NCBI GenBank assembly: GCA_013151245.1 | Contig: JAADIR010000077.1 | Location: 1-45,715, forward strand | Source of the DNA: Chlorobiota bacterium | Lineage (GTDB): Bacteria; Bacteroidota; Ignavibacteria; Ignavibacteriales; Melioribacteraceae | Reading direction: 5' to 3' | Length of the DNA: 45,715 nt | Translations under genes and position numbers: made by a program | Part shown: piece by piece, positions 36,601-42,972 of the stretch | How positions within the stretch are numbered: position 1 is the first letter of the stretch | How the letters are laid out: every line of letters begins with the position of its first letter | Notes under the pieces: model-generated | Database searches by the model: none | What the model saw: the letters and a program-made list of their open reading frames with translations, nothing else | Told to the model about the DNA's origin: nothing

Positions 36601-36775
36601 ACCAGGCTACTTCTCCGAAATTATAGAAAAGCGTTTCCACCAAATTTCCGTTGTGAATCCCTTCTTTACGATATTTTCTGTCGCCTCGTTTTTCCGGCGG
36701 AACGCTGATTTGCGCAAAAGTTGCGCTCGTAAATAAAATCAGCAGCGGCAATATTAATATTTTCGAATTTTTCAT
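33629..36775 (-). CDS. Large exported Asp-rich surface protein with C-terminal sorting-like domain
   Basis: A 1,048-residue protein with a signal peptide (1-21). Residues about 310-400 hold Asp/Asn/Gly-rich calcium-type loops (DDDGDGEN, GIDDNGNGIIDE, GIDNDNNGVIDE, GIDNNGN). A fibronectin III-like part follows at about 555-700 (PPLKPKVSAAATDGKVTLYWD). The end has VTVVPNPYVGAARW...RIYFTRLPNKATIRIYTISGDWVATI...VYVYHLEAPG, similar to T9SS C-terminal domains. The N-terminal family is unknown to me. It is encoded 9 bases after the TonB receptor and 10 bases before the PorV-like gene, where SusD would be expected in a classical locus. Glycan binding is a guess. Confidence 0.75.
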   Translation of the reverse strand: MKNSKILILPLLILFTSATFAQISVPPEKRGDRKYRKEGIHNGNLVETLFYNFGEVAWWGREPSGVWPRGSRHSYMDGITPIVAAQVVDASGDTIRMVEAGYRENMDVSPSGVERGFQPRPGYANPNQSSIAMSDKPITWPLSWPGKDDSWNGFWDGYFGKITNADQESYFVMDDNSDDGHNFYPDSTDHTRRGLGLSVKVRGFQWSNILAEDLIFWHYEITNEGTHNYNQAIFGMYVDCGVGGQFDSNDDYASFNKDDDITYSWDHDGIGEGGWSPTGYAGYAFLESPGNPNNFIDDDGDGENMNPVIEQYMLEGEIAGNGIDDNGNGIIDESTFNIGMKYADGIDNDNNGVIDEMIDEARSDGIDNNGNWDASIDDVGLDGLAGTGDYGEGDGKPTSGWLLPGSFSGMPDGPVNKYGLADTGQPGEPNIDKTDINESDQIGLTAFDVFYIGSGVTFREDDRIWERISYSHFDTDLQNGNIAFLFGSGPFILPSGATERFSLGLLFGNDLNDIVRNKETVQNIYDNNYRFAQPPLKPKVSAAATDGKVTLYWDSDAEQSYDSFLKEYDFEGYKIYRSTDPGFQDAYTITSGYGDNTLYKPVAQFDIINDVGGFFDLDYQGVKYYLGDNKGLKHSWTDSEVMNGQTYYYAVVSYDRGNAGIGLYPSECTKVIVRDLAGNVTLDVNTAQVTPGTASAGYVSPAGLDTVYHAAGNGTGTILTEVVNPDLVGDKEYLISFAGSSADTTLYSVYEIASADTIPLIQNSPYTDGEDFNELIDGIRVLVFDDSVEFDYDNSGWTNGNSNVIILGEKTYDVPAGIEDYPVSYEVRVGQPDSSWLYGYRNETDFQVWDVYNKKKVKYYHWEPADAADRKLNAGDYFDVWKEINGVQKRIWRFSLIAPTNAGTINPSSGDLAKLTIKTPFSKKDKYTFYAVKQKIDLGKAKEELDKVTVVPNPYVGAARWEPQRLTASGRTERRIYFTRLPNKATIRIYTISGDWVATINHESNLLDGKASWNLKSNSGLDVAPGVYVYHLEAPGVGEKIGRFAIIK

Positions 36776-36784
36776 TCGTTTCCG

Positions 36785-39445
36785 TCAATTGAAATTTATA
36801 TTGTAATTCATCCCGACAATTATTCTCCGCGGCTGCGAGTAATATGTCGGGTTAGTTAAAAATTCCGTTAGCGTATTAGCGCCTTGATTTTCCGGCGTGT
36901 ATTGACTAACCAGCGAATAGCCGGCTCTGCCGGTGTCCCTATAAACTTGGATTTCGTTTCGCGTATCGAACAGATTGTAAACTTTAATAAAAAGCGATAG
37001 GATTTGTCCGAATAATTTAAATTTTTTATCAAACAGTAAATCGACGTTTACTTTATCGGGCATTCTCGCGCTGTTTTCAAAACTGGTTTGAATCGACTGA
37101 TTTTCCGGCGTATAAGGAAATCCGGTTTCATATTTAGCGATTATTCCCAAATTGTAATTATCCCGTTTGGTGAAAAACATGGAAAAATTTAGCGTATGGC
37201 GCTGATCCCAATCCACCGGAACGACTTGAATATTCGGTTGTTTTGGCGGATCGCCTTGAGCGCGATTAAAAGCGTCGTCCGGATTGGAGGCGTTCGATTC
37301 CGATATTTGATAAGTGTAATCCAACGAAACCGATAGCGGGCTCGCCGCGGTCGCTTGCTTGAAAAGGGAAATCGTTATTCCGCGCGCTTTGCCGTAATCT
37401 CGGTTTGTGTAGCGCGCGTATCTGTCGCCGCCCACGGCGGCGTTTACGATTTCCGTTCCGAGAAGATTGGAAATATCTTTGTAGAATCCAATTACTTCCA
37501 AGCCCAGCATATTGAAAAATTTATAATGTAGTCCCAACTCGTAGGCAACGGTAGATTCCGCTTTTAAGTTGGCGTTTCCCATCAGCGAATTCAAACCGCC
37601 GGGTCCCACTCTGAAATTCGGATTGTAATAGAGATAGCGGTAATCGGGAATTCTGAAAAAATGTCCGTAACTGAAATGTATTGTTCCGTCGGCGGAAACG
37701 GGAAAAGCGACGCCGATTCTCGGACTTATCTGCGTCTGTTTATCGGCGGGAATTTTTTTCGAAGTTTCGGGATTTTTTTCGTCAACCGGAACCGCGCCTT
37801 TCGAATCGAAATAGTCGAACCTCAAACCGGCGTTTATTATTATGCTTTGGTACTCGATTTTATCTTGAGCGTAAAGAGCAAAACTAAGCGGCTTGTAATG
37901 AAAATCCCCTTCATTAATGTATCTATTGAAACTGAAAACCGGAGTTTCTCCATTGTATTTTGCCGTTTGATTAATAACGTTGATATTGTCGTTCCTAAAT
38001 TCGATTCCGGTTTTGAATTCGTTGTATCTGTCGAACTGTGAAAGGAAGTCGAGTTTAACGATGTTGGTTTTCGTCTCTCTTTCGTCGTGCGTCATATCCG
38101 TTCCGCCGGTAAGGAAACTGTAGCTAGTCAATTGACGCAGCAATTCCGGGTTCGCGTATCGCGGGTCGTTTAGATCTTCATAAACATGAGTTTTAGTATC
38201 CGAATAAGCGAACGAATACTTCAACGTAAGAAATGAAGAGGAGGAAAAGAGATAAGTAAATTTGGCGATGTTGTTAATCGCGTTATTGTAATTTGTCGGA
38301 AGTCCGTCCGGATTGTATTTAAATAAATGATTGTAGAATTGCTCGGTTGAATTATCCCAAAGAGTGAAATTTGAAAACTGCAAGTTTTTGCTTATCGGGA
38401 ATATTATTTTTGCTTGTAAATTATAAAAGAGCTTGTCGTTAAGCGAAACGATTTCGTTGTCGCCCGTTTCATCAATGTGGAAAATCGAGCCTTGAATATA
38501 CGAGCTGTCGGAAGTATTAAATCTCCTTTTTCCAAAAAGCCAACCGTCGCTTTGATAGCGTCTGAAAGCGAAACTGTAGTTAACCCCTTCTCCGAGAAAT
38601 TTGATAGGTCCCGAAACGTTGCCTTTCAAATCGGTTATTGCTGCGGGATTAACATTTTGTATATTCATAAAAATATCGCCGTCGGAACTAACATAATCGC
38701 CGACCGAAGCGCTGATATTTCCTTCGAAACGGGAGGCGCCCTGCTTGGTTATCACGTCTATAACGCCCGACGTCGCTTGTCCGTATTCCGCGTTGAATAC
38801 GCCGCTTATTATTTTCACTTCGTCCATAAATTGAACGTCCACGTCCGCAGCCCTTTTGCCGGAATAATTGTCTTTAACGGAAATTCCGTCGATCATATAC
38901 CCGACTTCGCTTGCTCGGCTTCCTCGAATGTGAATGTTGCCGTAAGCGTCGAGCACAACGCCCGCCTTTTGTTTAATTACGTCGTTGAGGTTTTCAACCG
39001 GCAGTTTTGATATTTCTTCCGCCGAAACGGTAAGTTCGCTCGAAGTCAGATCGGTTTTAATAAGAGGCTTTTCCGCTGTGATTACAATCTCGTCTTGCAG
39101 TTCCGCAACTTTCGTTTCCATCTCAAAATTCAGCGAAGTGGTTTTACCCGAAGAAACGTTAACGTTTTTAAAAACCATCTTTCGGTACCCTACCATCGAA
39201 GCCGCGATTGTATAATTGCCGGGATGTAAATTTAAAATAACAAAATAGCCGTCGAGGTCGGTAGCGGCTCCGGTATTTTTTTCGGGGATAAAAATATTTA
39301 CTCCAACAAGGGCTTCCCCTGTTTCTTTATCTTTTACTACGCCCGAAATTTTTCCCGTTTGCTGCGCGCGAAGAACCGCCGACGGAAATATAAAAACGAA
39401 GAGTAAAATCCAAAATAAAACTCTTTCAATCGAGGACCGGGTCAT
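36785..39445 (-). CDS. TonB-dependent outer-membrane receptor
   Basis: An 886-residue receptor. Signal peptide (about 1-27), carboxypeptidase-regulatory-like domain (about 30-115; GKISGVVKDKETGEALVGVNIFI, NLHPGNYTIAASMVGYR), plug domain (about 118-240; EIVITAEKP, IHIRGSRASEVGYMIDGISV), then a 22-strand-type barrel to the end (RRIIVGMNYNINFN). It imports ligands across the outer membrane using TonB energy. The presence of the regulatory-like domain is SusC-like, but no SusD gene is present. The neighbouring glycosidases suggest an oligosaccharide substrate. The 90-base upstream gap contains a GTTCCCG/CGGGAAC hairpin (39479-39506) without a T-run. Confidence 0.93.
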   Translation of the reverse strand: MTRSSIERVLFWILLFVFIFPSAVLRAQQTGKISGVVKDKETGEALVGVNIFIPEKNTGAATDLDGYFVILNLHPGNYTIAASMVGYRKMVFKNVNVSSGKTTSLNFEMETKVAELQDEIVITAEKPLIKTDLTSSELTVSAEEISKLPVENLNDVIKQKAGVVLDAYGNIHIRGSRASEVGYMIDGISVKDNYSGKRAADVDVQFMDEVKIISGVFNAEYGQATSGVIDVITKQGASRFEGNISASVGDYVSSDGDIFMNIQNVNPAAITDLKGNVSGPIKFLGEGVNYSFAFRRYQSDGWLFGKRRFNTSDSSYIQGSIFHIDETGDNEIVSLNDKLFYNLQAKIIFPISKNLQFSNFTLWDNSTEQFYNHLFKYNPDGLPTNYNNAINNIAKFTYLFSSSSFLTLKYSFAYSDTKTHVYEDLNDPRYANPELLRQLTSYSFLTGGTDMTHDERETKTNIVKLDFLSQFDRYNEFKTGIEFRNDNINVINQTAKYNGETPVFSFNRYINEGDFHYKPLSFALYAQDKIEYQSIIINAGLRFDYFDSKGAVPVDEKNPETSKKIPADKQTQISPRIGVAFPVSADGTIHFSYGHFFRIPDYRYLYYNPNFRVGPGGLNSLMGNANLKAESTVAYELGLHYKFFNMLGLEVIGFYKDISNLLGTEIVNAAVGGDRYARYTNRDYGKARGITISLFKQATAASPLSVSLDYTYQISESNASNPDDAFNRAQGDPPKQPNIQVVPVDWDQRHTLNFSMFFTKRDNYNLGIIAKYETGFPYTPENQSIQTSFENSARMPDKVNVDLLFDKKFKLFGQILSLFIKVYNLFDTRNEIQVYRDTGRAGYSLVSQYTPENQGANTLTEFLTNPTYYSQPRRIIVGMNYNINFN

Positions 39446-39535
39446 AAATTCAGCCTAATTGTAGAAATTGAATCGCCCGTTCCCGCCAAAGATTTACGAC
39501 GGGAACAAGCTTTGAATTTATTGTTAAATCGCTTT

Positions 39536-41293
39536 TTATTTTAAAAGCATCATTTTTTTCGTCTGAACGTAATTACCGGCTTTTAAAGTATAAAAATAAA
39601 CGCCGGATGACAAGCGCGACGCGTCGAAAGTCGCTTCGTAAACGCCTCTGTTTTGTTCTTGGTTAACGAGCGTGGAAATCTCTCTCCCAATTGCGTCGTA
39701 AATTTTCAACGTCACGTATTCCTTCGAAGGAATTGAATAAGAAATTTTCGTCGTAGAATTTCCGCCGGATCCTTTGGAAAACGGATTCGGGTAATTTTGT
39801 TTCAACTTATAACCGCTAACGGTTGTCCCTATTTCTTCAACGTCGGAAGCAAATGAAAGAAGGACTTTCCTATACATATGATATTTTTCAAAAGTGGGAT
39901 CGACCCATTGACTTCCCCACCAGTTTGGAGCGTAATCGGACGTGCTGTCTGTCCACGCGTCCGCCGAAGCGTAGTCCAAATCCCAAATAACAACGCTCAA
40001 ACTTACTTCGTCGCCCACCTCGTAACCGAACATATCGGTATGAACGACGACTTCCAACGAATATCCGGCGTCCGGACCGTTTGTTTCCGTATGCGTAACG
40101 GTTCCTTCGGGAAGATAGCATGCGCCTTCGGCTCCACCGCTCGGCACGTTGCCGTTCATTTCAAAAACCGCTTTCGCGCCTTCGGTAGCGTCGAAGAACA
40201 TATTTTTAATTTCCATTCTCGAACCGGCGTCGGGAATTTCGCCTTTGTTAGTCATCCACAAGAAAAGACCGTCCGCTTCCCAGCCGGGCGACCATTTACA
40301 AACCGAAGCGTCGTCCGATTCAACTCCGATATATAAATCCGTTCCGTTATGAGCAAATTTTACCGTCGCCATACTTTGGTCGTCGTACACGTTTGTCGGC
40401 GAATTCCATTGCATATAATATCCTCCGGTGCCGCTATGGCTGCCTTTTCCAACCTCTATAGATTCGGCTTCGCTCCAGAAAGGTTCCGTTAGTTCTCCGT
40501 CGAGGTCTAAAACGTCATCGGTTTTGTTGGCGACAACCATCGGCTTATCCGAAAGGCGTAAAATTCTGAACTCGCTGCCCCATTCGCTGCCCCACCAGCT
40601 TTTAAAATAAGAACCTGCGTCGCCCCAAGGATCCATATCGTCCGTATATCCGTCGGGATCAAAAATAACCATCGCCGCTTCAACGTCGGCGTACGGATCG
40701 GTATAACCTAGCATATCCAGATGAATTACCATTTCGGCTGTATAACCGTCGTCAACTTGCGAAATATCATTTACTATCGTTCCGGGGTTCTTGAACGCGG
40801 CGCCTTCTCCGGAACCTTCGGGCCCGTTAGTTTCGAAAGCTATATCAGGATCAACGCCGGCTTGATTGAAAAAGAGCTTGTATTCGTAAGGGATTCCGCT
40901 AGCCGATTTGATTTTCATAAATAGTCCGTCGCCTTCCCAACTGTTGCCGAACTTTCCAACGGATTGATCGTTTGATTGCAACGAGATGTAAAGGTCCAAT
41001 CCGTAATGAATGATTTTAACAAAAGTGAGCGTCGAATCTGTCGTTTCCCCTTTCACGTGAGCAGAATCGGTAACCGTATATGTTACGTCGCCGGCGAGCG
41101 CATATTGACCGAACACCAAATAATCGTATCTTTTCAGCCAATCGCTTTCGTCTAAAACTCCGTCGATTGTCACCGGGTTTTCCGCGCTTACAATTTGCAG
41201 ATAGGCGGGATCGCCGTGATTCTGAGCGTTTATGTTCAACGCAAGCGCAATAACCAGCCCGAACATAAACATAAAACCGTAATGATTTTTCAT
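39536..41293 (-). CDS. Secreted protein with two CBM9-like domains and T9SS sorting signal
   Basis: A 585-residue exported protein. A signal peptide (1-23, ALNINAQ) is followed by two related beta-sandwich domains. The first (about 35-255) opens VTIDGVLDESDWLKR and the second (about 258-490) DDVLDLDGELTEPFWSEA; both contain the DLYISLQSND / DLYIGVESDD strand and a W-EGDGLF-like loop, typical of CBM9/DOMON sugar- or haem-binding folds. The C-terminus from YPNPFSKG (about 504) to TKKMMLLK is a T9SS domain. Its ATG has a strong GGAGGAACT site, 25 bases after the LacI stop. A surface glycan-binding role is inferred. Confidence 0.82.
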   Translation of the reverse strand: MKNHYGFMFMFGLVIALALNINAQNHGDPAYLQIVSAENPVTIDGVLDESDWLKRYDYLVFGQYALAGDVTYTVTDSAHVKGETTDSTLTFVKIIHYGLDLYISLQSNDQSVGKFGNSWEGDGLFMKIKSASGIPYEYKLFFNQAGVDPDIAFETNGPEGSGEGAAFKNPGTIVNDISQVDDGYTAEMVIHLDMLGYTDPYADVEAAMVIFDPDGYTDDMDPWGDAGSYFKSWWGSEWGSEFRILRLSDKPMVVANKTDDVLDLDGELTEPFWSEAESIEVGKGSHSGTGGYYMQWNSPTNVYDDQSMATVKFAHNGTDLYIGVESDDASVCKWSPGWEADGLFLWMTNKGEIPDAGSRMEIKNMFFDATEGAKAVFEMNGNVPSGGAEGACYLPEGTVTHTETNGPDAGYSLEVVVHTDMFGYEVGDEVSLSVVIWDLDYASADAWTDSTSDYAPNWWGSQWVDPTFEKYHMYRKVLLSFASDVEEIGTTVSGYKLKQNYPNPFSKGSGGNSTTKISYSIPSKEYVTLKIYDAIGREISTLVNQEQNRGVYEATFDASRLSSGVYFYTLKAGNYVQTKKMMLLK

Positions 41294-41318
41294 AGTTCCT
41301 CCAAAGTTGATTGTTTAT

Positions 41319-42341
41319 TTATTTAGCCTTTAAAACGGAATCGCCGATAATAATTCCGGTGGAAATTTTAATATTCTTCGGCGAAGCTTTTTTATTACTG
41401 CCGGAGTCTTTAAGTCTATCCAACAATAGATTGGTTGCCACTCTTCCAATTTCGGGAACTTGCACGTGTACGGTCGTTAGTTTCGGCTTCAAAAACGCTC
41501 CGAACGCAATATGATCAAATCCCACAATTCCGATATCTTCCGGCGCTTTATATCCAAGCGCTTCGGCGGTTTTATAACATCCCGCAGCCATATTGTCGTT
41601 TGCCGCAAAAATTACGTCCGGTTTTTCGCTTAAACTTAACAACCGGCTGCTTGCAATCTCTCCCCCTTCGATCGTAAAATCACTTTCGATTATCCATTCT
41701 TTCCTAATGGGAATTTTATATTTTTTCAGCGCAGCGACGTATCCTTTCTTGCGCATAGTCGCGTCTTGGTTATCGCGAGGTCCGCAAATTGCGGCAATCT
41801 TTTTGTGCTTTAACGATTTGATCAGATATTCCGTCATCGAATAAGCGCCTTGATAATTATCTATGCTAACCTTATCGTATTCGCCGAGTCCTTCGATATC
41901 GCTGATTATAACGATCGGAGTTAAAAATTTCGAAAGTATTTCTTCAATTTGTCTATTCATTGAAGGAATCATCAGTATAACGCCGTCAACCATGCTTTCG
42001 CGCATAAATCCCAAAATCGATTCAACTATGTTTCTTCTGCTGTGCGAACTCGAAACAATAAGGTTATAGTTGCCCGAATAGGCTATTTCATCGACGCCTC
42101 GAATTATCTCCGTATAAAAATCCCCCTGAATTTCCGGCAAAACCAAACCTATTGCGCCGGTAGATTTTTTTGCGAGATTTTTTGCGATTCTGTTAGGCTG
42201 GTAATTTAAATCTTTGCAGACTTTTAATATTTTCTCTCTCGTTTTGGGTTTTACTCTTTCGCGTTCTTCTCCAAGCGCGCGCGAGACCGTAGCGGTGGAA
42301 ACTCCCGCCTTCTTTGCGATATCGTATATTGTGGCTTTCAA
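41319..42341 (-). CDS. LacI-family transcriptional regulator
   Basis: A 340-residue repressor or activator. The helix-turn-helix is at residues 3-24 (TIYDIAKKAGVSTATVSRALGE), the hinge with KTREKILKVCKDLNYQPNRIAKNL follows, then a periplasmic-binding-protein-like sensor domain (about 60-335) including GLVLPEIQGDFYTEIIRGVDEIA and VIFAANDNMAAGCYK. It starts with TTG (42341); no in-frame ATG is upstream and the HTH begins where expected. An operator lies 20 bases upstream, so it should regulate itself and, by read-through, the genes downstream. The inducer is probably a sugar from the same locus. Confidence 0.93.
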   Translation of the reverse strand: MKATIYDIAKKAGVSTATVSRALGEERERVKPKTREKILKVCKDLNYQPNRIAKNLAKKSTGAIGLVLPEIQGDFYTEIIRGVDEIAYSGNYNLIVSSSHSRRNIVESILGFMRESMVDGVILMIPSMNRQIEEILSKFLTPIVIISDIEGLGEYDKVSIDNYQGAYSMTEYLIKSLKHKKIAAICGPRDNQDATMRKKGYVAALKKYKIPIRKEWIIESDFTIEGGEIASSRLLSLSEKPDVIFAANDNMAAGCYKTAEALGYKAPEDIGIVGFDHIAFGAFLKPKLTTVHVQVPEIGRVATNLLLDRLKDSGSNKKASPKNIKISTGIIIGDSVLKAK

Positions 42342-42360
42342 TTTTAATATTTCCCCTATA

Positions 42361-42376
42361 ATGTAACCGCTTACAT
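42361..42376. promoter_or_regulatory. LacI-type operator
   Basis: ATGTAACCGCTTACAT is a palindrome with one central mismatch pair and the central CG typical of LacI-family operators. It begins just after the -10 box of the regulator's own promoter and covers the expected start of transcription. No second good copy was seen before the other genes of the locus. Confidence 0.8.
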
Positions 42377-42380
42377 TTCA

Positions 42381-42409
42381 AATATAAGACTATAATGCTT
42401 ATTTGTCAA
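42381..42409 (-). promoter_or_regulatory. Promoter of the LacI gene and probably the glycan locus
   Basis: On the minus strand TTGACA (42404-42409) and TATATT (42381-42386) are 17 bases apart, a full sigma-70-like match. The -10 region reads TATATTTG, which also fits the TAnnTTTG element of Bacteroidota promoters. The operator follows immediately. Confidence 0.82.
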
Positions 42410-42660
42410 GATATTTCTTGGTTTTAGCCGTTCTCTTTTTAATTATTCTTTACGAACGATCATTCTAATGTAAATTACATTTTTATTTTGATAAATCGAC
42501 AGACCGGAAAAGTTAAATGATTTGATTTTTTATTATTCGATTAAGCAACGACATTCAAACAAATAGCGCGCAGCGATAAACCAATTTATAAATGGAACAG
42601 GGTCGAGTATTCGAACGATTTTGTTACGCATTTCCGGCGGCGTCTGACTAAGGATTCTAA

Positions 42661-42730
42661 GCAAAAGAAAATAAGAAATGGACTTCAGCCCATTGCAAGC
42701 CCTACGTTTGAGCTAAAGTCAATCTTTTGC
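42661..42730. repeat. Imperfect inverted repeat in the 590-base intergenic region
   Basis: Outer arms GCAAAAGA (42661-42668) and TCTTTTGC (42723-42730) are exact complements. Inside, GACTTCAGCCCA (42681-42692) pairs with TTGAGCTAAAGTC (42708-42720) if two G-T pairs are allowed. It lies between the LacI promoter and the end of the propeller sensor gene. It may be a miniature element; apart from this and the promoter I see nothing in 42382-42972. Confidence 0.55.
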
Positions 42731-42972
42731 GCGTGATTATTTTTCCTCGACAAAACCGTAGGGATAGTTTTGTTTTTTCTCGCAATTCCAACGCAGCCGC
42801 CGGAAAACTTCTCTCGACGACGGCAGGGAGAACTGCTTTTCCCGTAATGAATGGCTTGCAACTTTCCAATTCGGGAAATAGTTAAATCGCTTTGCCTTGC
42901 GCGGGATTTTTCAGCGCCGACAAGCTTTGCTCCTTGTCAACTCGATAAAATCTATTCGTTTCTTCTTATCTT

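Noticed and set aside
39479-39506. Intrinsic terminator between the CBM9-like gene and the TonB receptor
   Set aside because: The seven-base stem is not followed by a T-run on the transcribed strand.
42193-42381. 62-codon minus-strand frame at the LacI start
   Set aside because: It is an alternative frame over the helix-turn-helix coding region and begins within the operator/promoter.
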